DNA of 64,000 nt from Streptosporangium canum. GTDB lineage: Bacteria > Actinomycetota > Actinomycetes > Streptosporangiales > Streptosporangiaceae. The translations under genes and the position numbers were made by a program. Within the stretch, counting starts at the first letter, position 1. Each line of letters starts with the position of its first letter. The notes below the pieces were generated by a model. That model was not told the DNA's origin and made no database searches. It saw only the letters and a program-made list of their open reading frames with translations. Shown here one piece after another: positions 23,931 through 33,047 of this stretch. The stretch is from positions 124,001 through 188,000 of the forward strand of contig NZ_FOQY01000008.1 of the NCBI RefSeq assembly GCF_900113865.1. Direction: 5' to 3'.

Positions 23931-25253
23931 ATGGCGAAGCGCTGGATCAGCGAGTGGCGGCCCGACGACCAGGGCTTCTGGGAGAAGCGAGGACGGAAGG
24001 TCGCCCGGCGCAACCTGATCTTCTCGGTCTTCGCCGAGCATCTCGGCTTCACGCTCTGGACGGTGTGGAGCATCGTGACCGTGCAGCTCGGCTCCTACGA
24101 GTTCTCCACCGACCAGCTCTTCTGGATGGTCGCGCTGCCCAACCTGGTCGGCTCGGCGCTGCGCATCCCCTACACCTTCGCCCCTGCCAGGTTCGGCGGC
24201 CGGAACTTCACGGTCGTCAGCGCGCTGCTGCTGCTCGTGCCCGCCGTGCTGCTGGCCGTGGCGGTCGGCGACCCGGGCACGCCGTACTGGGTGTTCCTGC
24301 TGATCGCGGCCACCGCGGGGCTGGGCGGCGGCAACTTCGCCTCAAGCATGGCCAACATCACCTACTTCTACCCCCAGTCCAAGCAGGGGGCGGCGCTCGG
24401 TCTCAACGCGGCCGGCGGCAACATCGGCGTCAGCTCCGTCCAGCTCGTCATGCCGCTGGTGATCGGCGCCTTCGGGCTGGCCGCCGCCGGGCTGTTCTGG
24501 ATCCCGTTCATCCTGGCCGCCGCGCTCGGCGCCTACTTCTTCATGGACAACCTGACCTCCGCCAAGGCCGGCCCGAGGGACCAGCTGAAGATCGTCGGGC
24601 GGGCCCAGACCTGGATCATGGCGGTCCTCTACATCGGCACCTTCGGCTCCTTCATCGGCTACTCCACCGCGTTCCCGCTGCTCATCAAGAGCCAGTTCCC
24701 CGAGCAGGCGTCCCTGGTCGGCCTGGCCTTCCTCGGACCGCTGCTCGGCTCGCTGATCCGCCCGGTCGGAGGGTGGCTGTCGGACCGGCTCGGCGGGGCC
24801 CGGGTGACGCTCGTCAACTTCGCCGCCATGGCGGGTGCGGCGGCGCTGGTCTGGCAGGGGGTGACCCAGCACGGCTTCCCCCTCTTCTTCGGCGCCTACA
24901 TGCTCCTGGTCGCCACCACCGGCATCGGCAACGGCTCCACCTACCGGATGATCCCGGCGATCTTCCGGGCCAAGGCCACCGAGGGGATCGCCCCCGGCAC
25001 GCCCGCCTACGACACCGCCCTGACCGTCGGCAAGCGCGACGCCTCCGCCGCGATCGGGATCATCTCCGCGATCGGCGCGTTCGGCGGCTTCTTCATCAAC
25101 CGGGGATTCGGCAGCTCCATCGCCGCGACCGGGGGAGCGGGCGCCGCGCTGGCCGCGTTCGCCGGTTTCTACGCGATGTGCGCGCTCCTGACCTGGGCCT
25201 GCTACCTGCGGACGGCGGGCCCGGTACGGAGTCTGGCGGCCGCCCGGGTGTGA
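23931..25253 (+). CDS. narK: Nitrate/nitrite transporter, NarK family
   Basis: 440 residues with about 12 membrane segments of the major facilitator superfamily. NarK-type signatures include AGLGGGNFASSMANITYFYPQSKQGAALGLNAAGGNIGVS (the first nitrate-signature Gly-rich helix and following loop) and GTFGSFIGYSTAFPLL. The second Gly-rich signature around GIGNGSTYRMIPAIF carries the conserved NGxxYRMIP. It imports nitrate and may also export nitrite. An AGGAGG ribosome site precedes the ATG. It is the first gene of the nitrate island and lies downstream of a GlnR-box-like site. Confidence 0.93.
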   Translation: MAKRWISEWRPDDQGFWEKRGRKVARRNLIFSVFAEHLGFTLWTVWSIVTVQLGSYEFSTDQLFWMVALPNLVGSALRIPYTFAPARFGGRNFTVVSALLLLVPAVLLAVAVGDPGTPYWVFLLIAATAGLGGGNFASSMANITYFYPQSKQGAALGLNAAGGNIGVSSVQLVMPLVIGAFGLAAAGLFWIPFILAAALGAYFFMDNLTSAKAGPRDQLKIVGRAQTWIMAVLYIGTFGSFIGYSTAFPLLIKSQFPEQASLVGLAFLGPLLGSLIRPVGGWLSDRLGGARVTLVNFAAMAGAAALVWQGVTQHGFPLFFGAYMLLVATTGIGNGSTYRMIPAIFRAKATEGIAPGTPAYDTALTVGKRDASAAIGIISAIGAFGGFFINRGFGSSIAATGGAGAALAAFAGFYAMCALLTWACYLRTAGPVRSLAAARV

Positions 25254-25331
25254 GGGGTTCACACCCGGCTCACCGCGAATGTGAACGGCGTTAGTGGCTT
25301 GTAGCACATCGGTAACAGAGGGGACCCAGCG

Positions 25332-27437
25332 GTGAAACCGCTTGAAAGCACCATCGGAGACGTGCCGATCTCACTTTCCGCCCTGACGCCTGTGAAGGCG
25401 GCGACGGCGACGCACTGCCCGTACTGCGCGCTGCAGTGCGGCATGAGCGTCACCGTGGACGAAACGGTCACGATCACGCCGAGGAAGGACATCCCCGCCA
25501 ACGCGGGCGGTCTCTGCCAGAAGGGCTGGACCGCCGGTGAGCTGCTGAGCAGTGGAGATCGGCTCACCACCCCGCTCCTGTACGGCGAGCCGGTCGGCTG
25601 GGACGAGGCGCTCGACTTCGTCGCCGCCCGGATCCGCGCGGTCCAGGAAGAGCACGGCCCCAACGGCGTGGCCGTGTTCGGCGGCGGCGGGCTCACCAAT
25701 GAGAAGGCCTACCAGCTCGGCAAGTTCGCCCGGATGGTGCTGCGGACCAGCCAGATCGACTACAACGGCCGGTTCTGCATGTCCTCGGCCGCCGCGGCCG
25801 CCAACCGCGCCTTCGGCATGGACCGCGGCCTGCCCTTCCCGATCACCGACCTCGCCGGGGCCGACGCGGTCCTGATCGCGGGCGGCAACGTGGCCGAGAC
25901 CATGCCGCCGTTCGTCCGCCACCTGACCGCGATGCGCGACAGGGGCGGCCGATTGGTCGTCATCGACCCCAGGGTCACCGCGACCGCCCGGCAGGCCGAC
26001 CTCCATCTCCAGCCGGCCCCCGGCACCGACCTGGCGCTCGCCCTGGGCCTGCTGCACATCGTGATCGCCGAGGGCCACGTGGACGAGGACTACGTGGCCG
26101 GCCGTACCAGCGGCTTCGACGGGGTCCGCACCTCGGCCGCCGCCTGGTGGCCCGAGCGGGTGGAGCGGATCACCGGCGTGCCGGTCGCCCGGATGCGGCT
26201 GGCCGCGGAGATCCTCGCGGACGCCGGACGCGCGGTGATCCTCACCGGACGCGGCGCCGAGCAGCACGCCAAGGGCACCGACACGGTGAGCGCGTTCATC
26301 AACCTCGCGCTCGCGCTCGGACTGCCGGGCCGGGAGGGATCCGGCTACGGCTGCGTCACCGGGCAGGGCAACGGGCAGGGCGGGCGCGAGCACGGCCAGA
26401 AGGCCGACCAGCTTCCGGGATACCGCAGGATCGACGATCCCGCCGCGCGCGCCCACGTGGCCGCCGTGTGGGGGATCGCGCCGGAGGATCTGCCGGGGCC
26501 CGGCCGCTCCGCCTACGAACTGCTGGACGCCCTCGGCACCGCGGCCGGCCCCAGGGCGCTGCTGCTGTTCGGCTCCAACCCGGTGATCTCCGCGCCCCGG
26601 GCCGGGCACGTCACCGGGCGGCTGCGCTCGCTGGACCTGCTCGTGGTCTCCGACCTGGTCATGTCGGAGACGGCCGCGCTGGCCGACGTCGTGTTCCCCA
26701 CCACCCAGTGGGCGGAGGAGAGCGGCACGATGACCAACCTGGAGGGCCGGGTGCTGCTGCGCCGCCAGGCCGCCGCGCCGCCGCCGGGAGTGCGGAGCGA
26801 TCTGGAGATCCTCCGCGGCCTCGCCGTACGGCTGCGCGGAGCCGAGGGGTTCCCGGCCGACCCGCGCGAGGTCTTCGAGGAGCTGCGGCGGGCCTCGGCC
26901 GGGGGGATCGCCGACTACGCGGGCATCACCTACGAGCGGATCGCCGCCGAGACCGGCGTGTTCTGGCCCTGTCCGGCCGAGGACCATCCCGGCACCCCCC
27001 GGCCGTTCCTGGACCGCTTCGCCACCCCCGACGGCCGCGCCAGGTTCGTGCCCGTCGAGCACCGGCCGCCCGAGGAGGACATCGACCGGGACTACCCCCT
27101 CTACCTGACGACCGGCCGGGTGCTCGCGCACTACCAGAGCGGCGCCCAGACCCGGCGGATCGCCGCCCTGAACGCGGTGGTCCCGGAGGTCTTCGTGGAG
27201 CTGCACCCCGATCTCGCCGAGCGGCTGGAGGTGGCGCCGGGCGACCTGCTGCGGGTGGTCGGCCGCCGGGGCGCCGCCGAGGGCGTCGCCAGGGTCACCC
27301 CCGCGGTCCGGCCGGACACGGTGTTCATGCCCTTCCACTGGGCCGGGGCCAACCTGCTCACCAACCCCGCGCTCGACCCGGTGTCGCGGATGCCGGAGTT
27401 CAAGGTCTGCGCAGTGAAGCTGGAGCGTGTCGGATGA
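25332..27437 (+). CDS. nasA: Assimilatory nitrate reductase, catalytic subunit
   Basis: 701 residues of the DMSO-reductase molybdopterin family. An N-terminal [4Fe-4S] site uses Cys29, Cys32 and Cys36 (HCPYCALQCGM) and Cys62 (GGLCQKGW). The bis-MGD-binding regions follow, including FCMSSAAAAANRAFG, GREHGQKADQLPGY, and the C-terminal DLLRVVGRRG barrel. There is no signal peptide, which fits a cytoplasmic assimilatory enzyme reducing nitrate to nitrite. The symbol follows actinobacterial usage (also called narB or nasC elsewhere). GTG 25332 starts it, and it overlaps the next gene by four bases (ATGA). Confidence 0.9.
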   Translation: MKPLESTIGDVPISLSALTPVKAATATHCPYCALQCGMSVTVDETVTITPRKDIPANAGGLCQKGWTAGELLSSGDRLTTPLLYGEPVGWDEALDFVAARIRAVQEEHGPNGVAVFGGGGLTNEKAYQLGKFARMVLRTSQIDYNGRFCMSSAAAAANRAFGMDRGLPFPITDLAGADAVLIAGGNVAETMPPFVRHLTAMRDRGGRLVVIDPRVTATARQADLHLQPAPGTDLALALGLLHIVIAEGHVDEDYVAGRTSGFDGVRTSAAAWWPERVERITGVPVARMRLAAEILADAGRAVILTGRGAEQHAKGTDTVSAFINLALALGLPGREGSGYGCVTGQGNGQGGREHGQKADQLPGYRRIDDPAARAHVAAVWGIAPEDLPGPGRSAYELLDALGTAAGPRALLLFGSNPVISAPRAGHVTGRLRSLDLLVVSDLVMSETAALADVVFPTTQWAEESGTMTNLEGRVLLRRQAAAPPPGVRSDLEILRGLAVRLRGAEGFPADPREVFEELRRASAGGIADYAGITYERIAAETGVFWPCPAEDHPGTPRPFLDRFATPDGRARFVPVEHRPPEEDIDRDYPLYLTTGRVLAHYQSGAQTRRIAALNAVVPEVFVELHPDLAERLEVAPGDLLRVVGRRGAAEGVARVTPAVRPDTVFMPFHWAGANLLTNPALDPVSRMPEFKVCAVKLERVG

Positions 27438-28837
27438 CCCGGCTGGTGATCGTGGGGAACGGGATGGCGGGCGCCCGCCTCGTCAGCGAGGTCCGCGCCC
27501 GGGACAGGCACGTCAAGGTGACCGTGATCGGCGCCGAGACGTGGCAGCCCTACAACCGGGTGCTGCTGTCGAACGTGGTGGCCGGGACCATGCTGCCCGA
27601 CCAGGTGCGGCTGCTGGACCCGGCGTGGTACGCCGACCATTCGGTGACGGCCCTGCTCGGCGTCGAGGTGACCGCGATCGACCGGGAGACCCAGGCGGTG
27701 CTCACCGCCGACGGCAGGCGCGAGCCGTACGACGTCCTGGTGCTGGCGACCGGCAGCGAGGCGGTGGTGCCGCCGGTGCCCGGGGCGGCCGGGGCCATGG
27801 CGTTCCGGACGCTGGACGACTGCCGCGCGATCCTCGCCGCGGCCGGCGCGGCGCGGCGCGCCGTGGTGGTCGGCGGCGGCCTGCTCGGCGTCGAGGCGGC
27901 CCGCGGCCTGGCCGGGCGCGGACTGCCGGTCACGCTGCTCCACCTGGCCGGCCACCTGATGGAGCGGCAGCTCGACGCCGAGGCCGGGATGGTGCTGGGG
28001 GAGACCCTCGCGGAGCTGGGCGTGGAGGTGCGGACCGGCGTGGTCGTGGAGGAGATCCTCGGCGACGGCGTACGGCTCGCCGGGGGCGAGACGGTCGGGG
28101 CCGATCTGGTGGTGCTCGCCTGCGGGGTCCGGCCGGTGACGGGTCTGGCCGGGGACGCGGGCCTGGAGGTGGCGCGCGGGATCGTCGTCGACGACGAGAT
28201 GCGGACCGACGACCCGTCGATCTTCGCGATCGGGGAGTGCGCCCAGCACGACGGAACGGTCTACGGCCTGGTCGCCCCCGCGTGGGAGCAGGCCGCCGTG
28301 GTCGCCGACCTGGTGACCGGGACGGACAAGACCTCCCGCTACCGGGGCTCGCGCCTGGTGACCAGGTTGAAGGCCAGGAGCGTGGAGCTGGCCGCGATGG
28401 GCGAGACCCACCTGACCGAGGACGACGCCGAGGTCGTGCGCTTCAGCCACCGGGCCCGGGGCACCTACCGCAAACTCGTCATCCGCGACGGCCGCCTGGT
28501 CGGCGCGATCCTCCTCGGGGAGACGTCCGCGGTGGGCACCCTCACCCAGCTCTTCGACCGCGGGTCCCCGGTCCCCGCGGACCCGTCCGGGCTGCTGTTC
28601 CCCGGCATCTCCGGCAGCGCGGTCGCCGAGAGCCCGGTCCGGATGCCGGACGCGGCGAAGGTCTGCCAGTGCAACAACGTGACCAAGGGACAGATCCGGG
28701 CCTGCTGGGAGTCCGGCGCCCGTGACGTCGAGGCGGTGGCCGCCGCCACACGCGCCACGACCGGCTGCGGCGGCTGCCGCGACGTGGTCGAGGGCATCGT
28801 CGGCTGGCTGTGCGAGCAGGAAGGCATCTCCGTATGA
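27434..28837 (+). CDS. NAD(P)H-flavin electron-transfer subunit with BFD-like [2Fe-2S] domain
   Basis: 467 residues. The pyridine nucleotide-disulphide oxidoreductase fold is shown by VIVGNGMAGARLVSE, VLATGSEAVVPPVPG and VVVGGGLLGVEAARGL. The C-terminus has CQCNNVTKGQIRACW ... TTGCGGC, a bacterioferritin-associated-ferredoxin-like [2Fe-2S] site. It is similar to the N-terminal half of NirB but has no sirohaem domain. Tight coupling to nasA (ATGA overlap) suggests that it passes electrons from NAD(P)H to the nitrate reductase. Start ATG 27434. It overlaps nirB by four bases too. Confidence 0.85.
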   Translation: MTRLVIVGNGMAGARLVSEVRARDRHVKVTVIGAETWQPYNRVLLSNVVAGTMLPDQVRLLDPAWYADHSVTALLGVEVTAIDRETQAVLTADGRREPYDVLVLATGSEAVVPPVPGAAGAMAFRTLDDCRAILAAAGAARRAVVVGGGLLGVEAARGLAGRGLPVTLLHLAGHLMERQLDAEAGMVLGETLAELGVEVRTGVVVEEILGDGVRLAGGETVGADLVVLACGVRPVTGLAGDAGLEVARGIVVDDEMRTDDPSIFAIGECAQHDGTVYGLVAPAWEQAAVVADLVTGTDKTSRYRGSRLVTRLKARSVELAAMGETHLTEDDAEVVRFSHRARGTYRKLVIRDGRLVGAILLGETSAVGTLTQLFDRGSPVPADPSGLLFPGISGSAVAESPVRMPDAAKVCQCNNVTKGQIRACWESGARDVEAVAAATRATTGCGGCRDVVEGIVGWLCEQEGISV

Positions 28838-31278
28838 AACTTGTCGTGGTGGGACATGGGCCGACGTCCAGCCGGCTGGTCGAGGCACTGGTCGCCAAGG
28901 GGTTCGGCGGCCGGATCACGGTGCTGGGGGAGGAGCCCAGGGCCGCCTATGACCGGGTGGCGCTGACCTCCTATCTCACCGGCAGGAGCGCCGAGGACCT
29001 CACCTATCCGGTGCCGGAGGGGGTCGTGCTGCGGCTGGCCTCCAGGATCACCGGGATCGACCGGGACAACCGGACCGTGACCACCGCCGACGGCCATGTG
29101 GAGCCGTACGACGTGCTGGTGCTGGCCACGGGGTCCAGCCCGTTCGTGCCGCCGGTGCCCGGCAGGGAGCTGGCGGGCTGTTTCGTCTACCGGACGATCG
29201 ACGACCTGGACGCGATCAGGGAGGCCGCCGCGGGGGCCGGCAGCGGCGTCGTCATCGGCGGCGGGCTGCTGGGGCTGGAGGCCGCCGACGCGCTGCGCGG
29301 GCTGGGCCTTTCGACCCACGTCGTGGAGATGGGCGGCTGGCTCATGCCCCGGCAGGTGGACGAGGGCGGCGGAGCCGTCCTGCGGGGCCACGTCGAGGCC
29401 CTCGGCTTGACCGTGCACACCGAGGCCGGGGCCAGGGAGATCGTCGCCGGGCCGGACGGACGGGTCGCGGGACTGGTCAAGCCGGACGGGGAGACGATCG
29501 AGGCGCAGGTGGTGGTCTTCTCGGCGGGTGTCAGGCCACGCGACGAGCTGGCCAGGCAGGCCGGGCTGGAGGTCGGCGACCGCGGCGGGATCGCCGTGGA
29601 CGACGGGATGCGCACCAGCGACCCGGCGATCTACGCGGTGGGGGAGTGCGCCCTGCACGACGGCATGGTCTACGGGCTGGTCGGGCCGTGCTTCACGATG
29701 GCCGAGGTCGCCGCCGACCGCATCCTCGGCGGCCAGGCGGCCTTCGCCCGCGCGGATCCGTCCACCAAGCTCAAGCTGCTCGGCGTGGAGGTCGCCCAGT
29801 TCGGCGCGATGGACGGCGCCCTGGACGTGACCTTCATGGACCCGGTGGGCGGGGTCTACCAGAAGCTGTTCGTCAGCGACGACGCCCGCACCCTGCTCGG
29901 CGGGATCTGCGTCGGCGACGCCACGCCGTACAACACCCTCAAGCCGTTCGTCGGCCGGGACCTGCCGGGCGCGCCGAGCGAGCTGCTGTTCACCGGCGGT
30001 CCGGCGGGCATGGACCTTCCCGACGACGCGCAGGTCTGCTCCTGCAACAACGTCACCAAGGGGCAGGTGTGCGCGGCCATCGCCGACCACGGCCTCACCG
30101 ACGTGGCCGGGATCAAGGGCTGCACCCGGGCGGGCACCACCTGCGGCAGCTGCCTGCCGATGCTCAAGCAGATCCTGATCAGGTCCGGCGTCGAGGTCTC
30201 CAAAGCCCTGTGCGAGCACTTCGCGCACAGCAGGGCCGAGCTGTTCGACATCGTCCGGGTGCGCGGCATCACGACCTTCTCCCAGCTCATCGACGAGCAC
30301 GGCGCCGGCCGCGGCTGCGACGTGTGCAAGCCCGTCGTCGCCTCGATCCTGGCCTCGCTCGGCAACGGGCACATCCTCGACGGCGAGCAGGCCGCCCTGC
30401 AGGACACCAACGACCACTTCCTGGCCAACATCCAGCGCAACGGCACCTACTCGGTGGTGCCGCGCATCCCCGGCGGGGAGATCACCCCCGACAAGCTGAT
30501 CGTGATCGGCGAGGTGGCCCGCGACTTCGGCCTCTACACCAAGATCACCGGCGGGCAGCGGATCGACCTGTTCGGGGCGCGGGTGGAGCAGCTCCCGCTG
30601 ATCTGGAAGCGGCTGGTGGACGCCGGCTTCGAGTCCGGTCACGCCTACGGCAAGGCGCTGCGCACGGTGAAGTCCTGCGTGGGCTCCACCTGGTGCCGAT
30701 ACGGCGTGCAGGACGCCGTCGGCCTGGCCATCTCCCTGGAACTGCGCTACCGGGGCCTGCGCTCGCCGCACAAGCTGAAGTCGGCCGTCTCCGGCTGCGC
30801 CCGCGAGTGCGCCGAGGCGCGCGGCAAGGACTTCGGCGTCATCGCCACCGAGCAGGGCTGGAACCTCTACGTCGGCGGCAACGGCGGCTTCACCCCGCGG
30901 CACGCCGACCTGTTCGCCTCGGACCTGAGCACCGAGGAGCTGATCCGGACCATCGACCGGTTCCTGATGTTCTACGTCCGTACGGCCGACCGCCTGCAGC
31001 GCACCTCGGCCTGGCTGGAGAGCCAGGGCCTGGAGTACGTCAAGCAGGTGGTCCTGGAGGACTCGCTGGGGATCTGCGCCGACCTGGACGCCCAGATGGA
31101 CCGGCACGTCGCCTCCTACGCCGACGAGTGGCGGACCGCCATCGAGGATCCCGGCAAGCTGCGGCGCTTCGTCTCCTTCGTCAACGCCCCCGCGACCCCG
31201 GACCCCTCGATCGCCTTCACGGCCGAACGGGACCAGATCAAGCCCGTCCTCCTCCCCCTGGAGGTGGTCCGCTCCTGA
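28834..31278 (+). CDS. nirB: Nitrite reductase (NADH) large subunit NirB
   Basis: 814 residues, full length. Domain order: FAD/NAD-binding module (1-390; VVVGHGPTSSRLVEAL, VIGGGLLGLEAADAL), BFD-like [2Fe-2S] site (CSCNNVTKGQVCA ... TTCGSC, about 406-450), a second similar Cys motif (GRGCDVCKP), then the sirohaem/[4Fe-4S] reductase domain with CVGSTWCRYG and SGCARECAEARGKDFG (about 615-670). It reduces nitrite to ammonia with six electrons from NADH. ATG 28834 overlaps the stop of the previous gene. Sirohaem is likely supplied with the help of the chelatase encoded at 33 kb. Confidence 0.95.
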   Translation: MKLVVVGHGPTSSRLVEALVAKGFGGRITVLGEEPRAAYDRVALTSYLTGRSAEDLTYPVPEGVVLRLASRITGIDRDNRTVTTADGHVEPYDVLVLATGSSPFVPPVPGRELAGCFVYRTIDDLDAIREAAAGAGSGVVIGGGLLGLEAADALRGLGLSTHVVEMGGWLMPRQVDEGGGAVLRGHVEALGLTVHTEAGAREIVAGPDGRVAGLVKPDGETIEAQVVVFSAGVRPRDELARQAGLEVGDRGGIAVDDGMRTSDPAIYAVGECALHDGMVYGLVGPCFTMAEVAADRILGGQAAFARADPSTKLKLLGVEVAQFGAMDGALDVTFMDPVGGVYQKLFVSDDARTLLGGICVGDATPYNTLKPFVGRDLPGAPSELLFTGGPAGMDLPDDAQVCSCNNVTKGQVCAAIADHGLTDVAGIKGCTRAGTTCGSCLPMLKQILIRSGVEVSKALCEHFAHSRAELFDIVRVRGITTFSQLIDEHGAGRGCDVCKPVVASILASLGNGHILDGEQAALQDTNDHFLANIQRNGTYSVVPRIPGGEITPDKLIVIGEVARDFGLYTKITGGQRIDLFGARVEQLPLIWKRLVDAGFESGHAYGKALRTVKSCVGSTWCRYGVQDAVGLAISLELRYRGLRSPHKLKSAVSGCARECAEARGKDFGVIATEQGWNLYVGGNGGFTPRHADLFASDLSTEELIRTIDRFLMFYVRTADRLQRTSAWLESQGLEYVKQVVLEDSLGICADLDAQMDRHVASYADEWRTAIEDPGKLRRFVSFVNAPATPDPSIAFTAERDQIKPVLLPLEVVRS

Positions 31279-31356
31279 GGTCTCCTCCACGGCCGGAGCC
31301 GGGGCGCGCCGCCGGCACCACGAACCCACCGACGAAACCCGAATGGGGGCTCCACC

Positions 31357-31707
31357 ATGACCGTCCTGAGCGAGGCCACGACGACCGTCTGGACCGCGGT
31401 CTGCGCCTACACCGACCTGCTGCCCGAGCGCGGAGCCTGCGCGCTCGTCGGCCGTCACCAGATCGCGCTGTTCCGGACCTTCGACGGCGAGCTGTTCGCC
31501 ATCGGCAACCAGGATCCGTTCAGCGGGGCCCAGGTCCTCTCGCGGGGGATCGTGGGCACCAGGGCGGGCGAGCCCAGCGTCGCCTCGCCCATGCACAAAG
31601 AGGTGTTCTCACTGGTCACCGGAGTGTGCCTGGACGATCCGGCGGTGGCCGTGCCGACCTATCCGATCCGGGTCGCCGACGGCACGGTGGAGGTGGGCGT
31701 GAGGTGA
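31357..31707 (+). CDS. nirD: Nitrite reductase small subunit NirD
   Basis: 116 residues with a Rieske-like fold but without the Cys/His iron ligands, as is normal for NirD. Recognisable stretches are LLPERGACALVGRHQIALFRTFDGELFAIGNQDPFSGAQVLSRGI and SPMHKEVFSL. It is needed together with NirB for NADH-dependent nitrite reduction. It lies 78 bases after nirB, with GGGGG upstream of its ATG. A 121-base gap, holding an operator-like palindrome, separates it from the regulator gene. Confidence 0.92.
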   Translation: MTVLSEATTTVWTAVCAYTDLLPERGACALVGRHQIALFRTFDGELFAIGNQDPFSGAQVLSRGIVGTRAGEPSVASPMHKEVFSLVTGVCLDDPAVAVPTYPIRVADGTVEVGVR

Positions 31708-31794
31708 CCCCGCGGAGAGCCGGGCACGGCGGGCGGCGGTCGAGCCCCGGGCAGGTCCGGCACGGTGAGCGGAGCGGCCGGCGAGGGACGACAG

Positions 31795-31823
31795 GTCCAC
31801 ATGGTGGACGGGGAGTGGTGGAC
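31795..31823. promoter_or_regulatory. Palindrome GTCCAC-ATG-GTGGAC plus repeated GTGGAC before the regulator gene
   Basis: A perfect 6-bp inverted repeat (31795-31800 and 31804-31809) is followed 14 bases later by another GTGGAC (31818-31823), ending five bases before the ATG of the HemD/OmpR-type regulator. Its place would suit autoregulation. No known consensus was matched. Confidence 0.35.
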
Positions 31824-31828
31824 GAAAG

Positions 31829-32998
31829 ATGAGCATCGCCCTTCTGGACGACCCCGGGGGGTCTCCCGAGACGGCGCCCGACGCGCTGGCCGGGTTCACG
31901 ATCGGGGTGACCGCGACCAGGCGGCGTGAGGAGTTCTGCGCGCTGCTGGAGCGCCGGGGCGCGAGAGTGGTGCGCGCTCCGGCGATCAGGCTGGTGCCGC
32001 TGGCCGAGGACGCCGACCTGCTGGCCGCGACCCGGGCCGGCCTGGCCGGCCCGATCGACGACGTGGTGGTCACCACCGGGGTCGGGTTCCGGGGCTGGAT
32101 GGCCGCGGCCGAGGGCTGGGGCCTGTCCGGCGAGCTGGCGGCGCACCTGACCGCCGCGCGGCTGCTGACGCGCGGGCCCAAGGCGCGCGGCGCGGTCCGG
32201 GCCGCCGGGCTGAACGACCACTGGACGCCGGCCACCGAGTCGTGCGAGGAGGTCAAGCAGTACCTTCTCGCCCAGGACCTGCGCGGTCGCCGCATCGCCG
32301 TGCAGTTGCACGGGGAGCCGCTGACCGGCTTCGTGGCCGCGCTGCGCGAGGCGGGGGCCGAGGTCATCGAGGTGCCGGTCTACCGGTGGCTGCCCTACCG
32401 CGACACCTCGCCGCTGCGCCGTCTGATCAGTCAGGCGATCTCCGGCGGGGTGGACGCGGTGGCCTTCACCAGCGCCCCGGCCGTGCTGGCCATGCTCGCC
32501 GCGGCCCGTGCCGACGGTCTGGAGGACGCGCTGGTCGCGGCCTTCGCCGGGCCGGTCGTCGCCGCCTGCGTGGGCTCGGTCACGGCGGCGCCGCTGCGGG
32601 CGCGCGGGGTGCCCGCCGTACAGCCCGAGCGTGCCCGCCTGGGCGCGCTGGCCCGGACGCTCGCCCGGCACCTGCCCGAGCACAGTGTCACCCGCCTGGT
32701 CGCCGGCGGCCACGGACTGGAGATCCGCGGCCACGCCGTCGCCGTGGACGGTGAGCTCAAGCCGCTGCCGCCCGCCCCGATGGCGGTGCTCAAGCGCCTG
32801 GCCGACAAGCCGGGGCACGTGGTGGCCCGCTCCGAGCTGCGCACCGTGCTCCCCGGCGGTCCCTCCCGGGACTCGGCCGAACACGCCGTCGAGATGGCCA
32901 TCACCCGCCTGCGCCGCGCCCTGGGCCCCTCCGGCATCGTCGAGACGGTCGTCAAGCGCGGCTACCGCCTGGCCTGCGACCGCGGCGAGGGCAGGTGA
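31829..32998 (+). CDS. nnaR: HemD-like/OmpR winged-helix transcription regulator (NnaR-like)
   Basis: 389 residues in two parts. Residues about 20-270 resemble uroporphyrinogen-III synthase (GFTIGVTATRRREEFCALLERRGA, VDAVAFTSAPAVLAML). Residues about 300-385 form an OmpR-type winged-helix DNA-binding domain (LPPAPMAVLKRLADKPGHVVARSELR, then ITRLRRALGPSGIVETVVKRGYRLA). This fusion is the architecture of NnaR of Streptomyces coelicolor, which works with GlnR to activate nitrate/nitrite genes. Its place after nirD supports that role. Whether the HemD part has enzyme activity or only senses a ligand is unknown. Confidence 0.85.
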   Translation: MSIALLDDPGGSPETAPDALAGFTIGVTATRRREEFCALLERRGARVVRAPAIRLVPLAEDADLLAATRAGLAGPIDDVVVTTGVGFRGWMAAAEGWGLSGELAAHLTAARLLTRGPKARGAVRAAGLNDHWTPATESCEEVKQYLLAQDLRGRRIAVQLHGEPLTGFVAALREAGAEVIEVPVYRWLPYRDTSPLRRLISQAISGGVDAVAFTSAPAVLAMLAAARADGLEDALVAAFAGPVVAACVGSVTAAPLRARGVPAVQPERARLGALARTLARHLPEHSVTRLVAGGHGLEIRGHAVAVDGELKPLPPAPMAVLKRLADKPGHVVARSELRTVLPGGPSRDSAEHAVEMAITRLRRALGPSGIVETVVKRGYRLACDRGEGR

Positions 32999-33047
32999 GG
33001 ACGCGCGCCGGCGGCCGCTTCCCGGCGCTGCCGGGTGGGGAGGGGGC

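Noticed and set aside
28465-31596. A minus-strand open frame of over 1000 codons opposite nirB
   Set aside because: NirB is full length with all cofactor motifs on the plus strand; the antisense frame has no recognisable family.
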